Shown: positions 24,830 to 33,154, counted from the stretch's first letter. The stretch: 64,000 nucleotides of DNA from VBDM01 sp964430565 (GCA_964430565.1 CAYSFD010000019.1:140583-204582); one strand, 5' to 3'. Notes: a model not told the origin generated them from the sequence alone. Made by a program: numbers and translations.

Positions 24830-25833
24830 AGAGCTTTCCCTACCGCGCTCCCTGGTGGCTTCCCGGCGGACACCTGCAGACCCTATACGCCGCGCTGATC
24901 GGACACCCCAGGGCGACTTGGAAAAGGGAACGTTGGGACACGCCTGACGGCGACTTCATCGACGTCGATCGGCTGCCCGGGGGCGCGGACGCCCCGCTCG
25001 TCGCGCTGTTTCACGGCCTTGAGGGTAGTTCGAGCAGCCACTACGCCGGCGCGTTGGCGCATGAGCTGGCGAAGCGAGGGTGGCGCGGCGCGGTGCCGCA
25101 CTTTCGCGGCTGCTCGGGCGAACAGAACAGTCTGCCGAGGGCGTATCACTCGGGCGACGCCGAGGAGATAGGCTGGATACTCCGGCGTTTGCAGCGCGAG
25201 GCTTCAGGCGCGCCGCTGTTCGCGATGGGCATGTCGCTTGGCGGCAACGCGCTTCTCAAATGGCTCGGCGAGGATGCCCGGGCGAAGGATGTTCTCGCTG
25301 CCGCCGCCGCGGTGTCGGCTCCCTTCGATCTCATGGCGGCCGGCGACGCGCTCGGCCGTGGATTCAATCTTGTATACGCCCGCGCCTTTCTCGCCACCCT
25401 GAAGAAAAAAGGCGAGGGCAAGCTCGAGCGTTTTCCCGGACTGTTCGACGGCGAGGCGATGCGGCGCGCACGCACGCTGCGCGATTTCGACGAGGCCGTC
25501 ACGGCGCCTTTGCACGGGTTCCACGGCACCGACGACTACTGGACACGCGCGAGCGCAAAGCCCGTGCTCGATCGCATCGAAGTGCCGACGCTGCTCCTGA
25601 ACGCCCGTAACGATCCGTTCATGCCGGAGACCGCGCTCCCGCGATCCGAAGAGGTATCGTCTCGTGTACTCTGCGAGTTTCCCGAAGAAGGGGGGCACGC
25701 TTCCTTTGTCGGCACGCCTTTTCCCGGAAATCTGGGCTGGCTGCCGCGGCGGGTGACGGGGTTCTTCGAGGAAGCGATGGTCGGGCGCGAGGCTGGGTCT
25801 CCGGCGCCCGCAGATGGGATAATGACCCCTTAA
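24826..25833 (+). CDS. YheT-family alpha/beta hydrolase
   Basis: A 335-residue hydrolase. It opens with the family block FPYRAPWWLPGGHLQT, has HFRGCSGEQN, the nucleophile elbow GMSLGG (Ser about 137), an acid in NARNDPFMP and catalytic His in EGGHASFVG. The start is TTG at 24826, overlapping the stop of the NTF2-like gene; nothing upstream fits the family. YheT proteins hydrolyse short acyl esters; the physiological substrate is unknown. Confidence 0.88.
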   Translation: MKSFPYRAPWWLPGGHLQTLYAALIGHPRATWKRERWDTPDGDFIDVDRLPGGADAPLVALFHGLEGSSSSHYAGALAHELAKRGWRGAVPHFRGCSGEQNSLPRAYHSGDAEEIGWILRRLQREASGAPLFAMGMSLGGNALLKWLGEDARAKDVLAAAAAVSAPFDLMAAGDALGRGFNLVYARAFLATLKKKGEGKLERFPGLFDGEAMRRARTLRDFDEAVTAPLHGFHGTDDYWTRASAKPVLDRIEVPTLLLNARNDPFMPETALPRSEEVSSRVLCEFPEEGGHASFVGTPFPGNLGWLPRRVTGFFEEAMVGREAGSPAPADGIMTP

Positions 25834-25849
25834 AGGGGTCCGTCTCGAA

Positions 25850-27238
25850 ATGAATTTTCCTCCGCAGGAAATCTTCAAGGCCTACGACATCCGCGGCATC
25901 GTCGGAAAGTCGCTCACCGTAGAGGGCGTGCGACTCATCGGCCAGGCGCTGGGTAGTGAACTCATCGATCGCCGCGAGAGCAAAGGCCGACCGGAGATCG
26001 CAGTGGGCCGCGACGGCCGGCTCTCAGGCCCCGAGCTTGCGGAGGCGTTGATGACAGGCATCCGCGCAAGCGGCGTGGACGTTGTCGAAATCGGGATGTT
26101 TGCGACCCCGATCGCGTATTTCGCGGCGCACGAGCTGGGATGCGGCAGCGCGGTCGCGGTCACGGGCAGTCACAACCCGCCCGAGTACAACGGCCTGAAA
26201 ATGGTGCTCGCAGGAACGACCCTCGCGGGCGAAGCCATCCAGCGACTGCGCCGGCGGATCGAATCTGGCGATCTCGCTCGCGGCGCCGGGCGACACCGCC
26301 ACGCCGAAATCCGCGAAGCCTACATCGCGCGCATCGTTTCGGACGTGCGGCTTGCTCGCCCCATGAAAATCGCGGTCGACTGCGGTAACGGCGTTGCCGG
26401 CGCAACGGCCGGCGAGCTCTACCGCCGCCTCGGATGCGAAGTCCTGGAGCTTTATTGCGATGTCGATGGCCGTTTCCCAAATCACCATCCCGACCCTTCG
26501 CACCCGGAGAACCTGAAGGATCTGATTGCTCTCGTCCGCAAGGAGCACGCGGAGATCGGATTTGCGTTCGATGGCGATGGCGACCGGCTCGGCGTGGTGA
26601 CGGCCGAGGGACAGATCATCTACCCCGACCGGCAACTGATGCTGTTCGCGAAAGACGTGCTCTCGCGCCAACCCGGCGCGGAGATCATTTACGATATCAA
26701 GAGCACGCGCAACCTCGCGCCCTGGATCCGCGAACACGGCGGCGTGCCCAGCCTTTGGAAAACGGGTCACTCGCTCATCAAGGCGAGAATGCGCGAGCGC
26801 GGCGCGGCGCTAGCCGGAGAAATGAGCGGACACGTATTCTTCGTTGAGCGCTGGTATGGCTTCGACGATGCCCAGTATGCAGGCGCGCGGCTGCTCGAGA
26901 TCCTCAGCAAGACGGCCGACGCCACCGCGACGCTCAACGCGCTTCCCGATTCCATAAGCACGCCCGAACTGCACCTGAAGCTCGCCGAGGGCGAGCCGCA
27001 CCGCCTGATCGAGGGTCTTCAGAGGAGCGCATCGTTCCCGGGTGCAACCGAAGTGATCCGGTTGGACGGATTGCGGGTCGAGTACCCCGACGGGTTCGGG
27101 CTCGCGCGCGCATCCAATACGACACCGGTTATCGTGCTGCGCTTCGAAGCCGATAGTGAAGCAGGGCTGGACCGCATCAAGTCCGAATTCCGGCGCGTGC
27201 TGCTCACCGCCAAGCCGGACGCACGACTGCCCTTCTAG
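25850..27238 (+). CDS. Phosphomannomutase/phosphoglucomutase
   Basis: A 462-residue alpha-D-phosphohexomutase of the AlgC/ManB type. The phosphoserine loop VTGSHNPPEYNG, the metal-binding DGDGDRLGVV, the sugar-binding GEMSGHVFF and the C-terminal phosphate-binding RASNTTPVIVLR are all present, and the start FKAYDIRGIVGKSL is typical. It interconverts the 1- and 6-phosphates of mannose or glucose to feed polysaccharide and LPS synthesis, in keeping with the heptose genes nearby. Confidence 0.93.
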   Translation: MNFPPQEIFKAYDIRGIVGKSLTVEGVRLIGQALGSELIDRRESKGRPEIAVGRDGRLSGPELAEALMTGIRASGVDVVEIGMFATPIAYFAAHELGCGSAVAVTGSHNPPEYNGLKMVLAGTTLAGEAIQRLRRRIESGDLARGAGRHRHAEIREAYIARIVSDVRLARPMKIAVDCGNGVAGATAGELYRRLGCEVLELYCDVDGRFPNHHPDPSHPENLKDLIALVRKEHAEIGFAFDGDGDRLGVVTAEGQIIYPDRQLMLFAKDVLSRQPGAEIIYDIKSTRNLAPWIREHGGVPSLWKTGHSLIKARMRERGAALAGEMSGHVFFVERWYGFDDAQYAGARLLEILSKTADATATLNALPDSISTPELHLKLAEGEPHRLIEGLQRSASFPGATEVIRLDGLRVEYPDGFGLARASNTTPVIVLRFEADSEAGLDRIKSEFRRVLLTAKPDARLPF

Positions 27239-27261
27239 GGAGCGCGAGAGGAGCGAGAAAA

Positions 27262-27786
27262 GTGGCGCGAGTATCTCTGATCAAGGAAGGCGAGCGTCCC
27301 GAACTAAGCGACCTGATCGGGACCATCAAGGCACAGCGCGGAGGAAGGTTCCCGAATCTGTATCGCGCGCTGCTGAACAGCCCGGCGGTAGCCGAGGGCT
27401 GGCTCAAGTTCTTCACCGCGGTCCGGCAGAAAGCGAAACTCTCCGGGCGCTATCGCGAACTTGCGATCCTGCGCGTCGCCCTGCTGAACGCGGCCGACTA
27501 CGAGTACCGGGCGCACGTTCCGTTCGCGCTGCAAGAGGGCGCGACTCAGGCACAGATCGACGCGCTGCCGGGCTGGCAGGTCTCGGGAAAGTTCGACGAT
27601 CGCGAGCGCGCCGTTCTCGCCTACACCGATTGCGTGACGCGGGAGATCCGGGCGCCCGATCCTGTTTTCGCCGAGCTGCGGCGGCATTTCGACGATCGAG
27701 AGCTGGTGGAGCTTACCGTCACCGTTGCGGGCTACAATTTGGTTTCGCGGTTTCTCGAGGCGATGCAGATCGACCACGAGAAGTAG
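27262..27786 (+). CDS. Carboxymuconolactone decarboxylase / AhpD-like protein without CxxC
   Basis: A 174-residue all-helical protein with the CMD core YRELAILRVALLNAADYEYRAHVPFALQEGATQAQI. In AhpD and related peroxidase partners this region holds E...CxxC...H; here the Cys pair is replaced (NAADYEY), while the following His is kept. A thiol-redox role is therefore unlikely, and a decarboxylase/lyase-like or unknown role is more probable. The GTG start follows GGAGCGAG. It converges on the GDPD gene. Confidence 0.82.
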   Translation: MARVSLIKEGERPELSDLIGTIKAQRGGRFPNLYRALLNSPAVAEGWLKFFTAVRQKAKLSGRYRELAILRVALLNAADYEYRAHVPFALQEGATQAQIDALPGWQVSGKFDDRERAVLAYTDCVTREIRAPDPVFAELRRHFDDRELVELTVTVAGYNLVSRFLEAMQIDHEK

Positions 27787-27814
27787 CGCCGCAAGGCCCG
27801 TCCCCGTGCGGGCA

Positions 27815-28558
27815 TCAAGCGAAATCCGGACCGATCAAGTCCAACCTGTCGGTGAAAATCGCGTCCACGCCCCAGGAGAACAAGCGCCGCGCCGTGTCGG
27901 GGTCGTTCACCGTATAGGAAAGCAGCCAGTAGCCTGCGTCCCGAATCGCCCGCGCCCGCTCCGCGGTCAGATGCTCGCAGTTACAGTGGATGGATACGCA
28001 CGCGAGGTCTCCCGCGGCCTTGCCCCACCCGACCTCGATCTTGTCGGTGAGAAAACCGCGTTGCAGCTCCGGTGCGGCTGCGCGCGCGGCCTCGAGAGCC
28101 CCCGGATGGAACGAGGACAGCAGCGGCGCGGACGGCGCACCACGCCACAGCTCACGTGCGAGCCTGGCTGCGATCGCGCCCGTCTCGCGCTCGAATCCCG
28201 GCGCGGGCTTGATCTCGACGTTGGCCCACAGGCCGAGCTCGACGCACAGCCTTCCGGCTTGTTCGAACGAGGGCACGCGCTCGCCGAGATATTCGCGGTG
28301 GAACCAGCCGCCGGCGTCCAGGCTCGCGAGCTTCGCGTAGGGCGTCGCGGCGACGGTGCCGCGGCCGTTGGTGGTGCGCTCGAGCGTTTCGTCGTGAATA
28401 AGAACGGGGATCTTGTCGGCGGAAAGCATCACATCGAACTCCACCCCGCTGAATCCCATTGCCGCAGCCTTGCGAAAGCCCGCGAGGGTATTCTCGGGCG
28501 CAAGCGCCCCGCCTCCGCGGTGTCCCACTACTCGTGAATAGGGCCAGGGTCGTTGCAT
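27815..28558 (-). CDS. ugpQ: Cytosolic glycerophosphodiester phosphodiesterase
   Basis: A 247-residue GDPD enzyme that hydrolyses glycerophosphodiesters to sn-glycerol 3-phosphate and an alcohol. Visible motifs are VGHRGGGALAPENT (catalytic His/Arg), GVEFDVML (metal-binding Glu/Asp), PVLIHDETLERTTNG (second His), NVEIKP and late Trp/Glu residues. There is no signal peptide, so it is cytosolic as UgpQ is. A strong leftward terminator 100 bases upstream of its start insulates it from the candidate small RNA. Confidence 0.92.
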   Translation of the reverse strand: MQRPWPYSRVVGHRGGGALAPENTLAGFRKAAAMGFSGVEFDVMLSADKIPVLIHDETLERTTNGRGTVAATPYAKLASLDAGGWFHREYLGERVPSFEQAGRLCVELGLWANVEIKPAPGFERETGAIAARLARELWRGAPSAPLLSSFHPGALEAARAAAPELQRGFLTDKIEVGWGKAAGDLACVSIHCNCEHLTAERARAIRDAGYWLLSYTVNDPDTARRLFSWGVDAIFTDRLDLIGPDFA

Positions 28559-28658
28559 GCGAGGGGTGGAGTCGAATATGCGATCCGCGAGCGAGACTAA
28601 CCGGAACGGGCCGTGTTATAGATGTGGGCAAGGGCGTCCGAAGGCTCGGCGCGCAGGC

Positions 28659-28694
28659 AAAAAAAAACGGGGGGAGGGAGGGTTCCCCCCGTTT
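28659..28694 (-). terminator. Intrinsic terminator reading leftward
   Basis: On the minus strand AAACGGGGGG and CCCCCCGTTT form a 10-base-pair stem (28685-28694 with 28665-28674) with a 10-base loop, followed by a run of nine T (28667-28659). In the opposite direction only three T follow, so it acts leftward. Confidence 0.85.
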
Positions 28695-28773
28695 AGCCGC
28701 CGTTTGCTGGGCCGGCGGGCAACCTGCAGGCTCAGCCGAAGCTTCATCGGCTAGCGCCCTAAATTCAAACTAT
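28659..28773 (-). ncRNA. Candidate structured small RNA with its own promoter and terminator
   Basis: In the 376-base gap between the GDPD gene and birA, the minus strand carries an extended -10 (28780-28788), about 115 bases of strongly structured sequence and an intrinsic terminator with nine T. In transcript order there are three foldable elements: AGCCGA/TCGGCT (28752-28734), the palindrome CCTGCAGG (28730-28723) and GCCCGCCG/CGGCGGC (28720-28696, one bulge). The terminator stem follows, its loop reading AACCCUCCCU. No reading frame of useful length ends before the terminator. The terminator lies upstream of the GDPD start, so it cannot serve any annotated gene. The C-rich loop could pair with ribosome-binding sites, as in several trans-acting sRNAs. 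No known family is recognised. Confidence 0.55.
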
Positions 28774-28779
28774 GACGGC

Positions 28780-28788
28780 ATCATATCA
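28780..28788 (-). promoter_or_regulatory. Extended -10 promoter of the candidate small RNA
   Basis: Read on the minus strand this is TGATATGAT, an exact TGn extension plus TATGAT (five of six matches to TATAAT). Transcription would begin around 28773. I see no convincing -35, which an extended -10 does not require. Confidence 0.45.
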
Positions 28789-28934
28789 CCGCCGGGAAAG
28801 TCTCCTTGTGACTTTTTTCACGAAGATCGAGGTCGGGTGCACGAGTGCGGGCAAAGCCTCAATCTCCACGCTTCGCCGGCGTGATCGGTTCCCCGGTGCT
28901 AGTATTTGCCCGACTTTTTGCCGCTGTCTCTTGC

Positions 28935-29909
28935 ATGGATGTTACCCACTTTTCTCTGCTTCGCATCCTGGCTGACGGGAGGTTTCATTCCGGCGAGAGT
29001 CTGGGCCGGTCTCTGGCTCTCTCCCGCGCCGGCGTATGGAACCTCGTGCGCCGGATCGAAGCGCTGGGCCTGCGCGTGTTCAAGGTGCGCGGCCGCGGTT
29101 ATCGGCTCGCAGAAAGTCCCGATCTGATCGAGACGAATGTCCTCGCGGCGCGACTGAGGAAAATTTCCCCGGAGCTTCGCCTGGAGTTGCTCGATGAATG
29201 CCCGTCGACCAACACGGTTCTTGTCGAGCGCGCCGCGGCCGGTGCGCCGCACGGTGCGGTGCTGGTGTGCGAACACCAGAGCGCCGGACGCGGCCGGCGG
29301 GGAAATCCCTGGGTGTCCGGCGTCGGCGGCAGTCTCGCATTCTCGATCCTGTGGCGTTTCGCCCGGGGCGCTGGAGCGCTCGGGGGCCTGAGCCTTGCCG
29401 TGGCGGTGGGTGCGGCGAAGGCGCTCGGTCTCCTAGGCGTTCGCGGCGTGGGGGTCAAATGGCCGAACGACCTGTATCTCAAGGGGCGTAAGCTCGGCGG
29501 CATGCTGATCGAAATATCGGGCGATGTGCCGGGTCCCAGCGTAGCGGTCGTCGGGGTCGGCATCAACGTTCGGCTCAACACCGCAATGCGCGGGCGGATC
29601 GGCCGGCCGGCGACCGACGTCGCGAGCCACGCCGATGCGGCGCTCTCGCGGACCGCGCTGCTCGCCGGGCTGCTTCCGTCGCTTGCCGCCGTCCTCGATC
29701 GGTTTTCGCGCGAGGGCTTTATGCCGTTTCGCGAAGAATGGCTGCGACTGCACGCGTGGCGTGGGCGGCGCGTGGCATTGTCCATGGCCGACCGGCGCGT
29801 GGCCGAAGGCAAGATCGTCGGTATTGCCGAGGACGGCGCGCTCATGCTTGCCTCGGCGCGAGGGGTCGAGCGCTTTCACAGCGGCGAACTGTCGCTCAAG
29901 ACCCGATGA
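28935..29909 (+). CDS. birA: Biotin-[acetyl-CoA carboxylase] ligase / biotin operon repressor
   Basis: A 324-residue bifunctional BirA. An N-terminal winged helix (about 1-60; SLGRSLALSRAGVWNLVRRIEALG) is followed by the ligase with the biotinyl-AMP loop GRGRRGNPW, GVKWPNDL, RKLGGMLIE and a C-terminal SH3-like cap. It activates biotin and attaches it to AccB, and the DNA-binding domain suggests it also represses biotin genes. ATG 28935 is chosen because the winged helix starts there. It overlaps coaX by ATGA at 29906. Confidence 0.95.
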   Translation: MDVTHFSLLRILADGRFHSGESLGRSLALSRAGVWNLVRRIEALGLRVFKVRGRGYRLAESPDLIETNVLAARLRKISPELRLELLDECPSTNTVLVERAAAGAPHGAVLVCEHQSAGRGRRGNPWVSGVGGSLAFSILWRFARGAGALGGLSLAVAVGAAKALGLLGVRGVGVKWPNDLYLKGRKLGGMLIEISGDVPGPSVAVVGVGINVRLNTAMRGRIGRPATDVASHADAALSRTALLAGLLPSLAAVLDRFSREGFMPFREEWLRLHAWRGRRVALSMADRRVAEGKIVGIAEDGALMLASARGVERFHSGELSLKTR

Positions 29910-30640
29910 TTCTCGCGATTGACTGCGGCAATTCGCGCCTGAAATGGGGGTTGCACGTGGCAGGCGTTTGGCGCAGCACCGGCTCCGTGCCTCTCGCGGA
30001 TATCTCGCACCTTGGCAAGAAATGGAGGAGAATCGCCCCGACCGCCAAGGTTGTGGTCGCAAACGTTGCGGGCCCGTCCGTGCGCAGGCGTCTGGAAGCG
30101 ATTCTTGCCGGCCGACCGGTCGTTCCGGCATGGGTGCAGGCGAAGCGGCGCGAATGCGGCGTGACAAACGGGTACGGCAAGCCGGCGCAGCTCGGAGCCG
30201 ACCGTTGGGCTGCGCTGATCGGCGCCTGGTCGATTCTGCGCGGAGCTTGCCTGGTGGTCGCCGCGGGCACTGCGACCACGGTCGATGTTCTGAAGGGCGA
30301 TGGGACGTTCACAGGAGGAGCGATTCTTCCGGGCCTGGAGCTCATGAAACGGTCGCTGGCTCGCAACACCGCGAAACTCCCGTTCGCCAAGGGGCGTTTC
30401 TCCAACCCACCTCGAAGCACGGCGGATGCCATCGAAACCGGGTGTCTCCTCGCGCAGGCCGGAGCGATCGAGCGGATGTTTGCGGCGATGGAACCCGGCG
30501 CAGTGTGCACACTCACCGGCGGCGCGGCGAGCCGGATCGCGCAACACCTCAGTATTCCGGTTCGACTTGAAAATAATCTCGTGCTGGAAGGCCTGGTCCG
30601 AATCGTCCGGGAGACAGTGAAGGACCCGGGATACTCGTGA
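29906..30640 (+). CDS. coaX: Type III pantothenate kinase
   Basis: A 244-residue CoaX that phosphorylates pantothenate in the first step of coenzyme A synthesis. Motifs: IDCGNSRLKWG (ATP-binding loop), YGKPAQLGADRWAALIG with the catalytic Asp, TATTVDVL and FTGGAILPGLELM. Type III enzymes are feedback-resistant and need a monovalent cation. The ATG overlaps the birA stop and its TGA overlaps the GTG of the SPOR gene: the usual betaproteobacterial birA-coaX-SPOR block. Confidence 0.95.
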   Translation: MILAIDCGNSRLKWGLHVAGVWRSTGSVPLADISHLGKKWRRIAPTAKVVVANVAGPSVRRRLEAILAGRPVVPAWVQAKRRECGVTNGYGKPAQLGADRWAALIGAWSILRGACLVVAAGTATTVDVLKGDGTFTGGAILPGLELMKRSLARNTAKLPFAKGRFSNPPRSTADAIETGCLLAQAGAIERMFAAMEPGAVCTLTGGAASRIAQHLSIPVRLENNLVLEGLVRIVRETVKDPGYS

Positions 30641-31314
30641 AGATCGTATTCTTCCTGTTGCTGCTGGCTAACCTTGGTTTCCTCGCCTGGAGCTATTTTG
30701 GAGCAGGTCCTGCGTTCAGCGAGGCGCAACTGATGGAGCAGCAGCTCAATCCGCAGGCGATCCGCTTGCTCAGCGCCGAGCAGCTCGCGGCCCTTGCCAC
30801 CGAGCGCCCCAAACCGCCGCCCAAGCCGATCGTTGCCGCGTGCCTGGAGCTCGGGTCGTTCAATCCTGGCGACGTTGCGCGCGTGCAACAGGCTCTCGAT
30901 CCGCTTGCGCTCGGGCCGAGGCTCTCGCAGCGCCGAGCGGAGGAAATCGCGAGCTACTGGGTATTCATGCCGCCGCAGCGCGATCGCCAGGCGGCCAACC
31001 AGAAAGCCGGTGAGCTGCGAAAGCTCGGCGTCGAGGATTTTTTCGTGGTCCAGGAAGATCCCAGGCACCGTTTCGCCATCTCGCTTGGCGTGTTCAAGAC
31101 CTCGGAGGCCGCCCAGGCGCGCCTGGGAGAGCTGCGAGCGAAGGGAGTGCGGACCGCCCGAGTGGGTCCCAGGGAAACTCCGGTGCACAAGGTCTACTTC
31201 ACCGTGCGGGACGTCCCGGAGGCGCTCGCCACCAAACTGAACGAGCTGCGCCAGGGCTTTCCGGGAAGCGAACTGAAAACTTGCCCGCTCGAGGAAAAGC
31301 GCGCGGGGAATTAA
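30637..31314 (+). CDS. SPOR-domain membrane protein
   Basis: A 225-residue protein with one N-terminal membrane anchor (residues 2-22), a Pro-rich linker and a C-terminal SPOR-like domain (about 105-185: YWVFMPPQRDRQAANQKAGELR, then FAISLGVFKTSEAAQARL). SPOR domains bind glycan strands stripped of peptides at division sites. The start is GTG overlapping the coaX stop. It converges with rfaE2; the gap holds a hairpin (31340-31355) without a T-run. Confidence 0.85.
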   Translation: MKIVFFLLLLANLGFLAWSYFGAGPAFSEAQLMEQQLNPQAIRLLSAEQLAALATERPKPPPKPIVAACLELGSFNPGDVARVQQALDPLALGPRLSQRRAEEIASYWVFMPPQRDRQAANQKAGELRKLGVEDFFVVQEDPRHRFAISLGVFKTSEAAQARLGELRAKGVRTARVGPRETPVHKVYFTVRDVPEALATKLNELRQGFPGSELKTCPLEEKRAGN

Positions 31315-31365
31315 GCCGGAAATCGGAGGGGGTAACGGGGGAACCTCTAGGTTCCTCTGTTCGTA

Positions 31366-31845
31366 CTACTTTCCGCGAATCTTCTGAAGCAGCGCGGTCG
31401 TCGATAGCCTGTGCTCGAATGGGATCGAATGCACGCTTCCGCCCCATGTCCGCACTTCGCTCGCCCCGACGATCGCGTCGGATTTCCAGTCTCCGCCTTT
31501 GGCGAGCACCTCCGGCCGGCTGGCAAGGACCAGTGCGAGCGGAGTGTCCTCATCGAACCAGGTGACTAGATGGACGGACTCCAGCGCCGCCACCACTGCC
31601 ATGCGGTCGGCCAGCGAGTTCAGTGGGCGTTCCTCGCCCTTGCCGAGGCGCTTCGCCGAAGCGTCGCTGTTGATCGCGACTAGGAGCGTCGCCCCCAGCG
31701 CGCGGGCCTGGGCGAGATAGGTGACGTGCCCGCGATGCAGGATGTCGAACACACCATTGGTGAAAACGAGCGGGCGGGCGCAGGAGCCCAGCCGCGCTGC
31801 AAGCTCAGGCGGAGGACAGATCTTCCGTTCGAAGGGAGCGCCCAT
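31366..31845 (-). CDS. rfaE2: D-glycero-beta-D-manno-heptose 1-phosphate adenylyltransferase
   Basis: A 159-residue stand-alone nucleotidyltransferase corresponding to the C-terminal half of E. coli HldE. It has the cytidylyltransferase signature VFTNGVFDILHRGH, then LLVAINSDAS, RPLNSLADRM and VLAKGGDW. It makes ADP-heptose for the LPS inner core. gmhA (33151) and waaF (43738) supply other steps of the same pathway. Confidence 0.93.
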   Translation of the reverse strand: MGAPFERKICPPPELAARLGSCARPLVFTNGVFDILHRGHVTYLAQARALGATLLVAINSDASAKRLGKGEERPLNSLADRMAVVAALESVHLVTWFDEDTPLALVLASRPEVLAKGGDWKSDAIVGASEVRTWGGSVHSIPFEHRLSTTALLQKIRGK

Positions 31846-31899
31846 TGAGAGTGTGGCTCGGCTCCCTTCTATCTTACCCGATGGGTTCAGGCGATAGCT

Positions 31900-31928
31900 T
31901 TGACAGAACTATCCTTGGGTAGTAAGTT
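31900..31928 (+). promoter_or_regulatory. Putative sigma-70 promoter of the glutathione peroxidase gene
   Basis: A perfect -35 TTGACA (31900-31905) is followed after 17 bases by TAAGTT (31923-31928), which matches the -10 consensus at three positions. It lies 30 bases before the gene start in an otherwise empty divergent gap. Confidence 0.4.
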
Positions 31929-31957
31929 TGCCCCACACCATCCTCTCAGGGACGACG

Positions 31958-32512
31958 ATGCGCGCTTTCCTCGCTTTTCTGTTGCTGACTGCGCTTGCAA
32001 GTGCGCCTGCCGCCGCCGGGTGCCCGCCGCTGCTCACCCATACCCTTCCCAGTCTGACGGACCAGGCCACGCCTCTGTGCCAGTTCCAGGGGAAGGTGCT
32101 GCTGGTGGTGAATACGGCGAGTCAATGCGGATACACGCCGCAGTACGAAGGACTGGAGGCGTTGTACCGTCGCTATCGTGAAAAAGGGCTGGTGGTGCTC
32201 GGATTCCCGGCAGACGATTTTGGCGGCCAGGAGCCCGGCAGCAACAACGACATCGCCAAATTCTGCGAAATCAACTATGGCGTGAGTTTTCCGATGTTTG
32301 CGAAATCCGCGGTGCGGGCGGGTAAGGCCAACCCCTTCTACTCAGCGCTTGGCGCGAAGACCGGCGAACGGCCTCAGTGGAATTTCCACAAGTACCTGAT
32401 CGACCGCTCGGGAGAAAAAGTGCTGTCCTTCGGAACCCAGGTGACCCCCGGCGATCGCAAACTCGTGGTCGAAATAGAACGGATGCTCGCGGCGCCTGGG
32501 CGCAAGCTATAG
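31958..32512 (+). CDS. Exported glutathione-peroxidase-family thiol peroxidase
   Basis: A 184-residue protein with a signal peptide (1-20, ending PAAA) and a GPx fold. Peroxidatic C57 is in NTASQCGYTPQYEGLE and the Trp/Asn pair is in PQWNFHKYLID. The usual FPCNQFGxQEPG reads FPADDFGGQEPG, so the tetrad Gln and the common resolving Cys are both missing; C22, C41 or the Cys in IAKFCEINYG could replace it. It probably reduces peroxides in the periplasm using thioredoxin-like donors. ATG 31958 is chosen because the signal peptide begins there. Confidence 0.88.
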   Translation: MRAFLAFLLLTALASAPAAAGCPPLLTHTLPSLTDQATPLCQFQGKVLLVVNTASQCGYTPQYEGLEALYRRYREKGLVVLGFPADDFGGQEPGSNNDIAKFCEINYGVSFPMFAKSAVRAGKANPFYSALGAKTGERPQWNFHKYLIDRSGEKVLSFGTQVTPGDRKLVVEIERMLAAPGRKL

Positions 32513-32530
32513 GGGGCGAGGGGATGCCCC

Positions 32531-33154
32531 TTATTTTGCAACCGGTTCTGATTTCTTGCTTGCCGGAGCGACGTACTCGAACACGCGAACGACTTTCTGC
32601 ACGCCTCCGGTGCCGCGCGTGATGTCGGTTGCGGCGTCGGCTTCCTCGCGCGTAACGAGGCCGAGCAGATATACGACGCCTGCCTCGGTCACGACCTTCA
32701 CGGCGGTGGGTTGGAACTTCCCGTTTCCCAGATAGTTGCTTTTCACCTTGCTGGTGATATAGGCATCATTGCTGCGCGAGGCGGCCGAACTCGTGCCGGC
32801 AATCTGCAGCTCGTTGACCACGGTTTTCACTTGAGGCACCTCGCTCACGATCTTCTCCGCCTGCACTTTGGTTTGCCCAGTGGGTACCTCGCCGGTGAGC
32901 AGCACCGTGTAGTTAAAACTGGTGACGACGACGTGTCCCTGGCCCTTAAGCGTGTCGCCGACACGGGCTGCCGCGGCGCTTTCAATGCGTTGATCGTCGA
33001 ACATGACTTCGATCTGGCGACGGTCGGTGGCGATGATTACCCCCGTGGCGACGCCCCCGACGACGAGGGCCTCGACGCAAGCTTGAAGCGCCGGCGCCAG
33101 GGCGAGAAGCAGCACGACTGCGGCCCACCGCCTGGATGTGGAGCAGCCTGTCAA
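32531..33154 (-). CDS. dolP: Outer-membrane lipoprotein with two BON domains (DolP/YraP)
   Basis: A 207-residue lipoprotein with a signal peptide ending in the lipobox LQAC. Two BON domains follow (about 50-115 and 125-195), the second containing VYLLGLVTREEADAATDI. DolP supports outer-membrane integrity and BAM function at division sites. The start is TTG at 33154, overlapping the gmhA stop as TTGA; the frame extends to 33196, but inside the upstream gene. Gene order lpoA-yraN-gmhA/diaA-dolP equals the enterobacterial yraM-yraN-yraO-yraP cluster. Confidence 0.9.
   Translation of the reverse strand: MTGCSTSRRWAAVVLLLALAPALQACVEALVVGGVATGVIIATDRRQIEVMFDDQRIESAAAARVGDTLKGQGHVVVTSFNYTVLLTGEVPTGQTKVQAEKIVSEVPQVKTVVNELQIAGTSSAASRSNDAYITSKVKSNYLGNGKFQPTAVKVVTEAGVVYLLGLVTREEADAATDITRGTGGVQKVVRVFEYVAPASKKSEPVAK

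Noticed and set aside
31348..31353. Possible palindromic regulator site CTAGGT in the same hairpin
   Set aside because: Too short and not placed near any promoter.
31340..31355. Hairpin GGAACC-TCTA-GGTTCC between the SPOR gene and rfaE2
   Set aside because: It could end transcription from both sides, but the stem is only 6 bp and there is no T-run either way, so I did not list it as a terminator.
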